From Sorangium cellulosum (GTDB lineage Bacteria; Myxococcota_A; Polyangia; Polyangiales; Polyangiaceae), in assembly GCF_002950945.1 (NCBI RefSeq), contig NZ_CP012673.1:8942501-9006500 (forward strand): a stretch of DNA of 64,000 nucleotides, written 5' to 3'. Both the position numbers and the translations under genes were made by a program. The notes beneath the pieces are model-generated. The model saw only the letters and a list, made by a program, of their open reading frames with translations, ran no database searches and was not told where the DNA came from. Shown piece after piece: positions 43,497 to 52,585 of this stretch (the stretch's first letter is position 1; each line of letters begins with the position of its first letter).

Positions 43497-46400
43497 TTAC
43501 CCGCGCCGCCCGGCGAGCGCCTGCTGCAGCCTGGCGACGCCCACGGGCTTCGTCAGGTGCAGGTCGAAGCCGGCCCGCTCCGCGCTGGCCTGGGCCTCGG
43601 GCCCACCATAACCCGAGAGCGCGACCAGGTAGAGCCGCTCGCCCCCCGGCGCGGCCCGCGCCCGGCGGGCGACCTCGTGGCCGTCGATGCCGGGCAGCCC
43701 GATGTCCACGAAGGCCACCTCGGGTCGCAGCGAAAGGAGCTTCGCCACGCCCTCCAGCCCATCCACCGCCACCGTCACCTCGTGCCCCAGGGCCTCGATG
43801 AACTCCCGCATCACCCGGCGCACGTCCTCCGCGTCCTCCACGACGAGCACGCGGCGCCGCGGGGCCGCCCGCCGCGGCGGCGACGCGGCCGCCTCCGCGC
43901 GCGGCGCGACTGCCTCCGCGGACGGCGCCGGCGCTTCCGCGCGCGGCGTCAGCGCCTCCGCGCGCGGCGTCAGCGCCTCCGCGCGCGGCGTCAGCGCCTC
44001 CGCGCGCGGCGCGGCCGCCTCCGCCGCGCCCCCGCCGAGCGGGAGCCGCACGGTGAACTCGCTGCCCCGGCCCGGCCCGTCGCTCGCCGCCATCACGCTG
44101 CCGCCGTGCAGCGCCAAAAGCCGCCGCACCAGCGTCAGCCCGAGCCCCAGCCCGCCCGTGCTCCGGTCGATCGTCTGATCGACCTGCGTGAACAGATCGA
44201 ACACCTTCTCGAGCATCGCCGCCGGGATGCCGCGGCCCGTGTCGCGCACCCGCAGCACGGCTTCGGGCGCGCCGCCCCCCGCCTCGCGGGTGAGGCGCGC
44301 CGAGATCATCCCCCCCGGCGCGGTGTACTTCGCCGCGTTGGTCAGGAGGTTCGTCACCACCTGCTCCAGCCGCGTGGCGTCGGCCCGCATGCGGAAATCC
44401 CCCGCCCCCACCGAGAGCGACAGCTCGTGCTGCCGCGCCTGCACCGCCGGCCTCACCGCCGCGACCGCGCCCTGCACCACCGCCGCGAGATCGATCTCCT
44501 CGACGCGCAGCTCCACCGTGCCGCGCGTGATGCGCGACACGTCGAGCAGATCGTCCACGATCCGCACGAGGTGGCCCATCTGCCGCCGCGCGATCTCCCG
44601 GTAACGCGCCGACTTGGGCCCGTCGCCCTCCAGCGCCTCGAGCAGCGACAGCGACATGCTGATGGAGGCCATCGGGTTGCGCAGCTCGTGCGCGAGCATC
44701 GCGAGGAACTCGTCCTTGCGCTGGTCCGCGAGCTGCAGCGCCTTCACGAGCGCCTCCACGCTCCGGCGCGCGTTCACCTGGTCGGTCACCTCGAAGGCGA
44801 ACACGAAGATCCCCTCGACCGCCCCGTCGCGGTCGCGCATCGGCTGGTAGACGAAGTTGAAGAACACCTCCTCCGTCGCGCCGCTCCCCTGCCGGTCGAG
44901 CCGCACGGGGAACTCCTTGCCCACGACGGGCTCGCCGGTGCGGTACACCTGGTCGAGCAGGCCCCAGACGCGCTGCCCCTCGAGCTCGGGGAGCGCGGCC
45001 CGGATGGGCTTGCCCACGAGCGCCCGCCCGCCGACGAGCTGCTGATAGAGCGGGTTGACCACCTCGAAGACGTGCTCCGGCCCGCGCAGGATCGCGATCG
45101 GCCCCGGCGCCTGCATGAAGAGGTCGTTCAGGTACTGGCGCTGCCCCTCGGCCTCGCGCCGGCGCCGCGCGAGCTCCACGTGGACGCGGACCCGCGCGAG
45201 GAGCTCCTTCGCGGAGAACGGCTTCACGAGGAAGTCGTCGGCGCCCGCCTCGAGGCTCTCGACGCGCGACGCCTCGCCCGCGCGCGCGCTGAGCATCATC
45301 ACGGCCACGCCGCGGGTGTGCTCGTCGGCGCGCAGCGCCCCGAGCAGGCCGAAGCCGTCGAGCCCCGGCATCATCACGTCGGTGAGCACGAGGTCCGGGG
45401 CGTGCGCGCGGGCGCGCTCCAGCGCGCTGTGGCCGTCGGCCACGGCCTCCACCCTCCACCCCTGCGCGACGAGCAGCCGCTGCAGGTACTCGCGCATGTC
45501 CGCGTTGTCGTCCGCGACGAGGATGTGCCCCGGCACCTTCACGGCCGGCCCCTCGCCCGCCTCGGGGCCGTCCTGCGCCGCCGGCCCCTGCGCCCCGCGC
45601 ACCCACTGCGCGGCCTCGTCGAGGAACGGCGCCGCGCCGCGCCCCGTCGAGGCCGGCGCCGAGGCCGGCGCGACGTGGTCCTCGGGCAGGTGCGCCTTCC
45701 CGAGCGGGATCGACACCGAGAAGCGGCTGCCCTCGCCGAAGCGGCTCTCCACGGCCACGCTGCCGCCGTGCAGCCTCGCCAGCTCCTGCACCAGGGCCAG
45801 GCCGATGCCGCTGCCCTCGTAGCTCCGCCCCCGGAGCCCCTCGACGCGGTGGAACCGCTCGAACAGGTGCGGCAGCTCCGCCTCCGGGATGCCGGTGCCC
45901 GTGTCCGCGACCGACAGCACGGCCCTCCCGCCGGCCTCCTCGAGCGAGACCCGGACGCCGCCCGCGAAGGTGAACTTGAAGGCGTTCGAGACGAGGTTGA
46001 GCACGATCTTCTCCCAGAGATCCCGGTCCACGTACGCCGGCTCGGAGAGCGGCGGGCACGCCACCGTCAGGGAGAGACCGGCGCGCTCCAGGAGCGAGCG
46101 GAACGAGCTCGCCAGGTCCCCGGTGAAGGTGCCGAGATCGGTGGGCTGGTAGTGGGCCTGGATGCGGCCCGCCTCGATGCGCGAGAAGTCGAGCAGCGTG
46201 TTGACGAGCCGGAGGAGCCGGAGGCTGTTGCGGTGGACGAGCTCGAGGCGCTCGCGCTGCCGCGGGGGCAAGGGCTGCTCGGCGTCCGCGAGGCCGTCCT
46301 CCGCGGGCCCCAGGATCAGCGTCAGGGGCGTGCGGAACTCGTGGCTCACGTTGCTGAAGAACGCCGTCTTGGCGCGGTCGAGCTCGGCCAGCGCCGCCAG

Positions 46401-47453
46401 CCGTCGCTGCTCCTCCTCGCTGGCCCGCGCGTTCTGGAGGACCATCGCGCAGTGGCCGGCCACGAGCCGCAGGAAGGCGCGGTAGTCGTCGTCCAGCACG
46501 AGCCGCGGGCTGACCCCCGCGACGAGGAACCCCGCCGGCCGCGCGCCCACGCCCGCGCCCGCGCGCGGGATCGGCAGCACCACCGCCCGCCGCGCCGGGT
46601 CCGGCCACGGCCCTCCCGGCAGCGCGCCGGCGCCCGGGGGCAGCTCCGACAGATCCACCTCCACCTCCTCGCGCAGCGCGCGGTGGAGCGGCCACACCCC
46701 GCCGCCCGCCGCGGGCTCGAGGCTCACCGCGGCGGGCGCGGCGGCGTGATCCGGGTCGAGCCCGGCCGTCCCGGCGAGGGACGCCTGCGCGCCGTCGTCG
46801 TCGGCGAGGTAGAGCAGCGCGAACGGCAGATCGCTCCCGGCGTCCGCGAGGGCCTCCATCGCGACGCGACAGGCGTCCTTGAGGTTCCTCGCGTCGGCCG
46901 CCCTCGCCGCCAGCGCCCCGAGCAGCTGCAGCCGCCGCTGCCCGAGGATGTGCCCCGTGCTCTCGGAGCACGCGACGAAGACGCCCGCGACAGCGCCGCT
47001 CTCGTCCCGGATGGGGCTATAGCCGTAGTTGAAGTAGCACTCCTCCAGGAAGCCATTCCGATCGAGGATGAGCAGGCCATCGCGGAGGTACGTGGCCCCT
47101 CCCGAGAAGACCTTCTCGATCATCGGCCCGATGACGTCCCAGATCTCCTTCCAGCACGCGCGGCCCTCTTGCCCCATGGCCGCCGGGTGCTTCGTGGAGC
47201 CGAGGATGGGCCGGTAGCCGTCGTTGTAGAACTGGATGAGATCCCGGCCCCACCAGAGGAACATGGGGTGCTCGGACGAGAGCAGGATGGACAGGGCCGT
47301 GCGCAGCGACGGGGGCCACGCCTCGACCGGGCCGAGCGACGTCCTCGACCAGTCGATGGAGCGGATGAGCGCCCCCATCTCCCCGCCGCCCGAGAGCGCG
47401 GCGCCGGCCGGATCCAGCCCTCTCCCGGCGCCCGCCGCCTCGACCCGGCTCAT
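43497..47453 (-). CDS. Hybrid sensor histidine kinase with two kinase cores
   Basis: A soluble 1,318-residue protein. Order: PAS (about 30-165, W-G-R-D-L-I-Q-F-Y-N-D-G-Y near 65), GAF-like region (175-345), HisKA 1 (S-H-E-F-R-T-P, about 370) with HATPase 1 (N-A-F-K-F-T, D-T-G-T-G-I-P), receiver 1 (L-T-D-V-M-M-P-G, Asp about 692), PAS (about 770-880), HisKA 2 (A-H-E-L-R-N-P, about 921) with HATPase 2 (N-A-A-K-Y-T, D-T-G-R-G-I-P), a repeat linker, and receiver 2 (F-V-D-I-G-L-P-G, Asp about 1248). GGAG lies seven bases before the ATG. No DNA-binding partner adjoins. Confidence 0.93.
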   Translation of the reverse strand: MSRVEAAGAGRGLDPAGAALSGGGEMGALIRSIDWSRTSLGPVEAWPPSLRTALSILLSSEHPMFLWWGRDLIQFYNDGYRPILGSTKHPAAMGQEGRACWKEIWDVIGPMIEKVFSGGATYLRDGLLILDRNGFLEECYFNYGYSPIRDESGAVAGVFVACSESTGHILGQRRLQLLGALAARAADARNLKDACRVAMEALADAGSDLPFALLYLADDDGAQASLAGTAGLDPDHAAAPAAVSLEPAAGGGVWPLHRALREEVEVDLSELPPGAGALPGGPWPDPARRAVVLPIPRAGAGVGARPAGFLVAGVSPRLVLDDDYRAFLRLVAGHCAMVLQNARASEEEQRRLAALAELDRAKTAFFSNVSHEFRTPLTLILGPAEDGLADAEQPLPPRQRERLELVHRNSLRLLRLVNTLLDFSRIEAGRIQAHYQPTDLGTFTGDLASSFRSLLERAGLSLTVACPPLSEPAYVDRDLWEKIVLNLVSNAFKFTFAGGVRVSLEEAGGRAVLSVADTGTGIPEAELPHLFERFHRVEGLRGRSYEGSGIGLALVQELARLHGGSVAVESRFGEGSRFSVSIPLGKAHLPEDHVAPASAPASTGRGAAPFLDEAAQWVRGAQGPAAQDGPEAGEGPAVKVPGHILVADDNADMREYLQRLLVAQGWRVEAVADGHSALERARAHAPDLVLTDVMMPGLDGFGLLGALRADEHTRGVAVMMLSARAGEASRVESLEAGADDFLVKPFSAKELLARVRVHVELARRRREAEGQRQYLNDLFMQAPGPIAILRGPEHVFEVVNPLYQQLVGGRALVGKPIRAALPELEGQRVWGLLDQVYRTGEPVVGKEFPVRLDRQGSGATEEVFFNFVYQPMRDRDGAVEGIFVFAFEVTDQVNARRSVEALVKALQLADQRKDEFLAMLAHELRNPMASISMSLSLLEALEGDGPKSARYREIARRQMGHLVRIVDDLLDVSRITRGTVELRVEEIDLAAVVQGAVAAVRPAVQARQHELSLSVGAGDFRMRADATRLEQVVTNLLTNAAKYTAPGGMISARLTREAGGGAPEAVLRVRDTGRGIPAAMLEKVFDLFTQVDQTIDRSTGGLGLGLTLVRRLLALHGGSVMAASDGPGRGSEFTVRLPLGGGAAEAAAPRAEALTPRAEALTPRAEALTPRAEAPAPSAEAVAPRAEAAASPPRRAAPRRRVLVVEDAEDVRRVMREFIEALGHEVTVAVDGLEGVAKLLSLRPEVAFVDIGLPGIDGHEVARRARAAPGGERLYLVALSGYGGPEAQASAERAGFDLHLTKPVGVARLQQALAGRRG
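43935..44010 (-). repeat. 21-bp tandem repeat in the kinase linker
   Basis: About three and a half in-frame copies of a 21-base unit encode A-E-A-L-T-P-R between the second ATPase core and the last receiver. The linker is probably disordered and its length is free to change by slippage. Confidence 0.85.
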
Positions 47454-47691
47454 GCCGGTCTCCGCTCCTCGACCCCCTCGAGATGGCCCTCGCGCTGCGC
47501 AGTCATGGCGAACGCCCGTGTTTACCACACCTCCGGGTCCCGTGGTCACCCGCCGCGGGGGCGCGGCATGAATGTCCGCCTGGATGACTGAGTCCGTCCA
47601 GCGCGTGCAACGTTCGCGAAACCACCTCTCCTGTCGCGTCTCGCGTCGTGACGAGTGCGCCCGCATCTCGCCGGGGGCGCGCGCGGCGGGG

Positions 47692-48237
47692 TCACCGGCT
47701 CACGACGCCGAGCTGCTGGAACAGCGTCATGTTGTCTTCGATGTGCCAGTTGTCGGTGATGCGGCCGCCCTGGATGCGCAGGATATCGGTGGCGATGAAG
47801 TCCACCTCCTGCCCTGCGCCCTTCCGGTCGCCGAAGGTGCCGGTGAAGTGGCCGCGAAACCGCAGGTGCGCCACCACGCGATCGCCGGCGACGATCAGCT
47901 GCTCGACCTCGCACCGGAGGTCCGGCACCGCGGCGCGGAACCCCTTGGAGGCGAACGCCGGGCCGTCCGGGCCCTGGGGGCGCCCCTCGGGCAAGGTGCG
48001 GTCGGTGAAGCCCGGCGCGATGGCGGCGTCGAGGTAGCTCGTATCGCCGGTGTTCCAGAAGGCGTAGAAACGGCGCGCCGCGAGGATCTCGGCGTCGGCC
48101 TGCGCCCTGGGCAGGCTCGCGTCGACGATCGTCGACCGCGGCTCGGGCAGATCCTCGGCGCCAGCGCCGTCTACGGCGCAGGCGATCGCGGCGAAGAGCG
48201 AGAGGGCAAGGGCGCTGGCGAGGACTGGCTTTCTCAT
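47692..48237 (-). CDS. Exported SnoaL-like (ester cyclase/NTF2-fold) protein
   Basis: A 181-residue protein. A hydrophobic leader (residues 1-27, with A-I-A-C near 20, so possibly a lipoprotein) precedes a 140-residue NTF2-like domain. Key parts are A-R-R-F-Y-A-F-W-N-T-G-D, A-P-G-F-T-D-R-T, V-V-A-H-L-R-F-R-G-H-F-T-G and N-W-H-I-E-D-N. These match the SnoaL-type polyketide cyclase / ester cyclase group often annotated near LysR genes. The substrate is unknown. GGAG precedes the start. It is divergent from the LysR gene at 48472. Confidence 0.85.
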   Translation of the reverse strand: MRKPVLASALALSLFAAIACAVDGAGAEDLPEPRSTIVDASLPRAQADAEILAARRFYAFWNTGDTSYLDAAIAPGFTDRTLPEGRPQGPDGPAFASKGFRAAVPDLRCEVEQLIVAGDRVVAHLRFRGHFTGTFGDRKGAGQEVDFIATDILRIQGGRITDNWHIEDNMTLFQQLGVVSR

Positions 48238-48371
48238 GTCGGTGTCTCCTTGAACGGCGAGCCCCTCCTCGGCCGTCGAGCCAGGAGGAGCCCTGTCGGG
48301 CAGCGTTGGAGTCGCCGCGGCGAGCGCGGGAGGGCTCGTTGCAGCGACGGGTCGAGCATGATCCTTTCCGC

Positions 48372-48391
48372 TGCGGATGAGAATATCCGCA
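48372..48391. promoter_or_regulatory. Probable LysR operator
   Basis: TGCGGAT-GAGAAT-ATCCGCA is a perfect inverted repeat with seven-base arms and a six-base centre. It lies midway between the divergent SnoaL-like and LysR starts, in the most AT-rich part of the gap. Such dyads, with T and A at the arm ends, are typical LysR-type binding sites. A second partial dyad, CTTTTC-TA-AAAAG, follows at about 48405. Confidence 0.7.
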
Positions 48392-48471
48392 ATCGCCGAA
48401 CCAGCTTTTCTAAAAAGTTGAAGATGCGCGGCGGCGCGGCTACCCTCGGCGGGATCGCGGCGGGAGCGGGG

Positions 48472-49434
48472 ATGGTCGAGCTCGAGGACATGCGGCTGTT
48501 CGTGTGCGCGGTCGGGAGCGGCAGCCTCTCGGCGGCGGGGCGGGAGCTCGGGTTCTCGCCGGCGGTGGCGAGCAAGCGCCTCTCGCGGCTGGAGGCGGCG
48601 CTCGGCGTGCGCCTGCTCCAGCGCAGCTCGCGGCGCCTCGCGCTCACGGGCGAGGGGGCGACGTACTACGAGCGCTGCGCCGCGATCCTGGCCGACGTGG
48701 ACGAGGCCGCGCTCGCGGTCTCCGCCGGCCAGGCCGAGGCGCGCGGCCGGCTGCACGTGTCCGCGCCGGTGGATCTCGGCCGCCAGTGGATCGGCCCGGC
48801 GGCGGCCGATTTCGCGGCGGCGCACCCGGAGCTCGCCGTGCGCGTCAGCCTGTCCGACCGGCTGGTGGATCTGTTCGAGGCCGGCGTGGACGTGGCGGTG
48901 CGCCTCGGCGCGCTCGACGACTCGCGCCTCGTCTCGCGCCGGCTGGCCGGCAATCGCCGCGTCGTCTGCGCCGCGCCCGCCTACCTCGAGCGCCGCGGGT
49001 CGCCGCGCACGCTCGCGGAGCTCGCCGATCACACGTGCATCGTCCTGGAGCGCCCGGGCATGCGCCCCCTCTCCTGGACCTTCCGCACCGAGCGCGGCCT
49101 CGAGGCGGTCCGCGTGGGCGGCCGCCTCGCCGCCGACAGCGGCGACCTCGTGCGCGACTGGGCGTTGGCCGGCCACGGGCTGGCCTTCAAGTCGATCTGG
49201 GACGTCGCCGCCGACCTCGCCGCCGGGCGCCTCGTGCCGCTCCTGACCGACCTGCCCGCGCCGGCGTCGGCCGTGCACGCCATCACCCCGAGCCGGCGCT
49301 TCGTCCCGGCGCGGGTGCGGCTCTTCGTCGACTTCCTTCAGCGGCGCTTCGCCGCCCACGAGCCCGCGGTGCTGGCCGCGGCCGCGCCGCGCGGAGACCG
49401 CCTGCCTCCGCAGCGCCGCCGCCGGGCGACGTGA
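48472..49434 (+). CDS. LysR-family transcriptional regulator
   Basis: A 320-residue regulator. The winged helix-turn-helix is at residues 7-65 (L-F-V-C-A-V-G-S-G-S-L-S-A-A-G-R-E-L-G, then A-S-K-R-L-S-R-L-E). The effector-binding domain (90-295) contains V-S-A-P-V-D-L-G, D-V-A-V-R-L-G and A-D-S-G-D-L-V. GGAG lies about a dozen bases before the ATG. By family habit it should control the divergent SnoaL-like gene and itself through the dyad at 48372-48391, possibly also the aldo/keto reductase 46 bases downstream. Confidence 0.93.
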   Translation: MVELEDMRLFVCAVGSGSLSAAGRELGFSPAVASKRLSRLEAALGVRLLQRSSRRLALTGEGATYYERCAAILADVDEAALAVSAGQAEARGRLHVSAPVDLGRQWIGPAAADFAAAHPELAVRVSLSDRLVDLFEAGVDVAVRLGALDDSRLVSRRLAGNRRVVCAAPAYLERRGSPRTLAELADHTCIVLERPGMRPLSWTFRTERGLEAVRVGGRLAADSGDLVRDWALAGHGLAFKSIWDVAADLAAGRLVPLLTDLPAPASAVHAITPSRRFVPARVRLFVDFLQRRFAAHEPAVLAAAAPRGDRLPPQRRRRAT

Positions 49435-49460
49435 AATCCCGGGCGGCCCTTCCGGCCCCG

Positions 49461-49468
49461 TGTACTAC
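49461..49468 (+). promoter_or_regulatory. TGTACTAC -10-like element before the aldo/keto reductase
   Basis: TGTACTAC ends 11 bases before the ATG at 49480. The bases between are C/T-rich (CCTCCCCGCCC) with no Shine-Dalgarno, so the leader would be very short. Confidence 0.35.
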
Positions 49469-49479
49469 CCTCCCCGCCC

Positions 49480-50451
49480 ATGGACTACCGCAACCTCGGA
49501 CGCACCGGCCTGAAGGTCAGCCCTCTCTGCCTCGGCACGATGAACTTCGGCCCGGAGACGAGCGAGCCCGACAGCTTCGCGATCATGGACAGGGCGCTGG
49601 AGCACGGGATCAACTTCTTCGATACGGCCAACGTCTACGGCCGCAAGCGCGGTGAGGGCGTCACCGAGCACATCATCGGCCGCTGGCTGGCGCAGGGCGG
49701 CGGCCGGCGGGACCGCATCGTGCTCGCCACGAAGGTCTACGGCCCCATGGGCGAGGGGCCGAACGACCGGCGGCTCTCGGCCTACCACATCCGTCGCGCG
49801 TGCGAGGGGAGCCTGCGCCGCCTGCAGACGGATCACATCGACCTCTACCAGATGCACCACATCGACCGGGAGACGCCCTGGGACGAGATCTGGCAGGCGA
49901 TGGAGCAGCTCGTGCGCGAGGGCAAGGTCCTCTACGTGGGCAGCAGCAACTTCGCCGGCTGGCAGATCGCGCAGGCGAACGGCCTCGCGGCCCAGCGGCA
50001 CTTCCTCGGCCTCGTCTCGGAGCAGAGCCTCTACAACCTCAACGCGCGCACGGTCGAGCTGGAGGTCCTGCCCGCGTGCCGCGCGTTCGGCCTCGGCGTG
50101 CTCCCCTGGAGCCCGCTCGCCGGCGGGCTGCTCGGGGGCGCCCTCGAGAAGGCGAGCCAGGGCCGGCGCGCCTCGCCGGACGCGCAGGCGCGCATCGAGA
50201 AGAGCCGCGCCAAGCTGGAGGCCTACGAGGGGTTCTGCAGGGAGCTCGGCGAGAAGCCGGCCGACGTGGCGCTGGCCTGGGTGCTCCGGAACCCCGTCGT
50301 GACCTCGCCGATCCTCGGCCCGCGCACCATCGAGCAGCTCGACGGGAGCCTGCGCGCGCTCGAGATCAAGCTCTCTCCGGAGCACCTCAAGCGGCTCGAC
50401 GACATCTTCCCGGGCCCGGGCGGCGAGGCGCCGGAGGCCTACGCCTGGTAA
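49480..50451 (+). CDS. Aldo/keto reductase
   Basis: At 323 residues it has the full family length. The catalytic tetrad is visible: Asp48 (F-F-D-T-A-N-V-Y-G), Tyr53, Lys85 (L-A-T-K-V-Y) and His126 (D-L-Y-Q-M-H-H-I-D). Cofactor-binding parts include G-S-S-N-F near 155 and the C-terminal S-P-I-L-G-P-R-T. It should reduce carbonyls with NADPH; the sequence is closest in style to the YajO/YghZ group. It follows the LysR gene by 46 bases. Confidence 0.93.
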   Translation: MDYRNLGRTGLKVSPLCLGTMNFGPETSEPDSFAIMDRALEHGINFFDTANVYGRKRGEGVTEHIIGRWLAQGGGRRDRIVLATKVYGPMGEGPNDRRLSAYHIRRACEGSLRRLQTDHIDLYQMHHIDRETPWDEIWQAMEQLVREGKVLYVGSSNFAGWQIAQANGLAAQRHFLGLVSEQSLYNLNARTVELEVLPACRAFGLGVLPWSPLAGGLLGGALEKASQGRRASPDAQARIEKSRAKLEAYEGFCRELGEKPADVALAWVLRNPVVTSPILGPRTIEQLDGSLRALEIKLSPEHLKRLDDIFPGPGGEAPEAYAW

Positions 50452-50477
50452 TATCGCTCCCCGGCGCCGACCCCGTG

Positions 50478-50483
50478 TAGACT
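50478..50483 (+). promoter_or_regulatory. TAGACT -10 element
   Basis: TAGACT lies 26 bases before the ATG at 50510. Unlike the leaderless cases, a purine-rich AGGGAGCGAGGG directly precedes this start, so a leader of about 20 bases with a ribosome binding site is expected. Confidence 0.4.
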
Positions 50484-50509
50484 CGCTCCCCGGCGGCAGG
50501 GAGCGAGGG

Positions 50510-51478
50510 ATGACCATGGCGCGATGGCAGTACGAGAAGGGCCTTCACGACGTCGGCGACGGCTGCTTTGCCTACCTGCAGCCCCACGGCACGTGGGGGC
50601 TCAGCAACGCGGGCCTCGTCACCTCGGGCGGTGAGGCGCTGCTCGTCGACACGCTCTTCGACCTGAAGCACACGCGCGAGATGCTCGACGCCATGCGCGC
50701 CGCGACGCCCGCCGCGGCGCGCATCGGCACGGTCGTGAACACCCACGCGAACGGCGACCATTGTTATGGCAACCAGCTCGTCGACGGCGCGACGATCGTC
50801 GCCACGCGCGCCGGCGCCGCCGAGATGGACGAGGTGCCCGCGTCGCTCCTCGCCACGTACATGCGGGCCGCGCGCGCCGGCGCCGCCGGCGCGCTGGGCG
50901 ACTACCTCCTCCATTGCTTCGGCGCCTTCGATTTCGAGGGCATCGCCCCCGCCGCGCCGACCCGGGTCTTCGACGGCGAGCTGACGCTCGCGGTGGGCGA
51001 CAAGCAGGTCCGCCTCCTCGAGGTGGGCCCCTCGCACACGAAGGGCGATCTGCTCGTGCACGTGCCGGGAGACCGCCTGATCTACACGGGAGACATCCTC
51101 TTCATCCACGGGACGCCGATCATGTGGGCAGGCCCCGTGGGCAACTGGATCAAGGCCTGCGACACGATCATGGCGCTGGACGTCGACGTCATCGTCCCGG
51201 GGCACGGCCCGGTCACGGACCAGCAGGGCGTGCGCGCGGTCCGCGACTACCTCGTGTACATCCGCGACGAGGCGCGGCGCCGCTACGACGCCGGGATGGC
51301 CCCGGCCGAGGCCGCCCGCGACATCGCCCTCGGCGACCACGCGAGCTTGCACGACGCGGAGCGCATCGCCGTGAACGTGCACACGCTCTACCGCGAGTTC
51401 AGCGGCGGCCGGCTCGCCCCGCCCGGCCCGATCGAGCTCTTCGGGCTCATGGCGGAGCTCGCGCGCAAGCCGCGCTGA
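50510..51478 (+). CDS. Metallo-beta-lactamase fold hydrolase
   Basis: The product is 322 residues long. The MBL core is clear: L-L-V-D-T-L-F-D near residue 45, T-H-A-N-G-D-H near 82, G-P-S-H-T-K-G-D near 177, I-Y-T-G-D-I-L-F near 193 and V-P-G-H-G-P near 226. The canonical H-x-H-x-D-H reads H-A-N-G-D-H, so one metal ligand is Asn. This variant recurs in some hydrolases of this group; the metal site may be altered or mononuclear. A strong AGGGAGCGAGGG precedes the start. Convergent with the ABC operon. Confidence 0.87.
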   Translation: MTMARWQYEKGLHDVGDGCFAYLQPHGTWGLSNAGLVTSGGEALLVDTLFDLKHTREMLDAMRAATPAAARIGTVVNTHANGDHCYGNQLVDGATIVATRAGAAEMDEVPASLLATYMRAARAGAAGALGDYLLHCFGAFDFEGIAPAAPTRVFDGELTLAVGDKQVRLLEVGPSHTKGDLLVHVPGDRLIYTGDILFIHGTPIMWAGPVGNWIKACDTIMALDVDVIVPGHGPVTDQQGVRAVRDYLVYIRDEARRRYDAGMAPAEAARDIALGDHASLHDAERIAVNVHTLYREFSGGRLAPPGPIELFGLMAELARKPR

Positions 51479-51709
51479 ACGACCCGGAGGAGCCGCGCCG
51501 GGCCGACGGAAGAAAACAAGGATAAGACAAGCAAGATCACGTGTCGGCCGTCCCTGGCAGCGGGTGTACAGCGGTGCTCCGGCGCCGAGGAGGAGGCGCC
51601 GCCGCCGCCGAGGAGAGGGATTCTCCCCGGAGAGCGGCTGTCGAGCAAGCCGCGGCGCGGGATCGTGCGGACAGGAAATGTCATGGCATTGCGCGGCGGC
51701 GGCGGCCGA
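51479..51709. other. Convergent intergenic region
   Basis: These 231 bases separate the MBL hydrolase from the end of the ABC operon. A purine-rich patch (AAGAAAACAAGGATAAGAC, 51509-51527) is the only AT-rich part. No clear terminator hairpin was found. Confidence 0.4.
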
Positions 51710-52585
51710 TCACCCCTTGAGGCCCGTGCGGGCGACGCCCTCGATCACGTACCGCTGCGCGGCGATGAAGACCGCGAGGATCGGCGCGCTCGCCACCACC
51801 GCGCCCGCCATGACAAGGGCGTAGTCGGTGGTGCGGGCGCCTTGCAGCAGCGCGAGCCCGGGCGAGAGCGTGAGGTGCTCGGGGCGATAGAGCACGTAAA
51901 CCGGCCAGAGGAAGTCGTTCCAGCTGCCGAGCAGGCTCAGCACGGCCAGCGTCGCCAGGGCGGGCTTGGACAATGGCAATATAATTTTCCAGAACACTTC
52001 GAGGCGGGTGGCGCCATCGAGCGCGGCCGCCTCCTCGAGCTCGCGCGGGAGGCCGAGGAAGAACTGGCGCAGGAAGATCACCCCGAAGGCCGACGCCGCC
52101 GGCGGCACCACCAGCGCGGGCATGCGGTCGAGCCAGCCGAGGGCCCTGACGATCAGGTAGTTCGGCGGCAGGAAGATGATCGGCGGGATGAACAGCGTCG
52201 CGGCGACGGCGGCGAGCACGAGCCGCTTGCCGCGGAACGAAAGGCGCGCCAGCGCGTACGCCGCCGGGGCGGCCGTGGCCAGCACGAGCAGCGCGTGGGC
52301 CGCGGCGGCGACGGCGCTGTTCAGCAGCCAGCGGAGCACCGGCGCCTCGGAGCTCGCGCCGGCGAGCGCGCCGTAGCTCTCGAAGGTCACCCGCGAGGGG
52401 AGCATCGTCGGCGGCATCGCCGTCGCCTCCGGCGACGATTTCAGCGAGGTGAGCGCCATCCAGAGGATCGGCGCGAGGTACACCGCGGTGAGCAGGCACA
52501 ACGCGGCATACGAAAGGACGCTCCCGGGCCGCGCGCGGCGCGCGAGACGCCCCCCCGCGCCGCCCCCCGCGCGCCGGCGCCTCAC
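51710..52585 (-). CDS. Sugar ABC transporter permease (MalG type)
   Basis: An inner-membrane protein of 291 residues with six predicted helices. The EAA loop that contacts the ATPase reads E-E-A-A-A-L-D-G-A-T near residue 200, followed by P-L-S-K-P-A-L. S-W-N-D-F-L-W-P is the usual CUT1 motif. The GTG start overlaps the stop of the preceding permease (GTGA). Third gene of the operon. It needs a MalK-type ATPase that is not in the window. Confidence 0.92.
   Translation of the reverse strand: MRRRRAGGGAGGRLARRARPGSVLSYAALCLLTAVYLAPILWMALTSLKSSPEATAMPPTMLPSRVTFESYGALAGASSEAPVLRWLLNSAVAAAAHALLVLATAAPAAYALARLSFRGKRLVLAAVAATLFIPPIIFLPPNYLIVRALGWLDRMPALVVPPAASAFGVIFLRQFFLGLPRELEEAAALDGATRLEVFWKIILPLSKPALATLAVLSLLGSWNDFLWPVYVLYRPEHLTLSPGLALLQGARTTDYALVMAGAVVASAPILAVFIAAQRYVIEGVARTGLKG

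Noticed and set aside
42495..47591. Long plus-strand open frame opposite the symporter and histidine kinase
   Set aside because: Low-complexity Arg/His/Leu-rich translation; the opposite strand carries clear domains and catalytic motifs.
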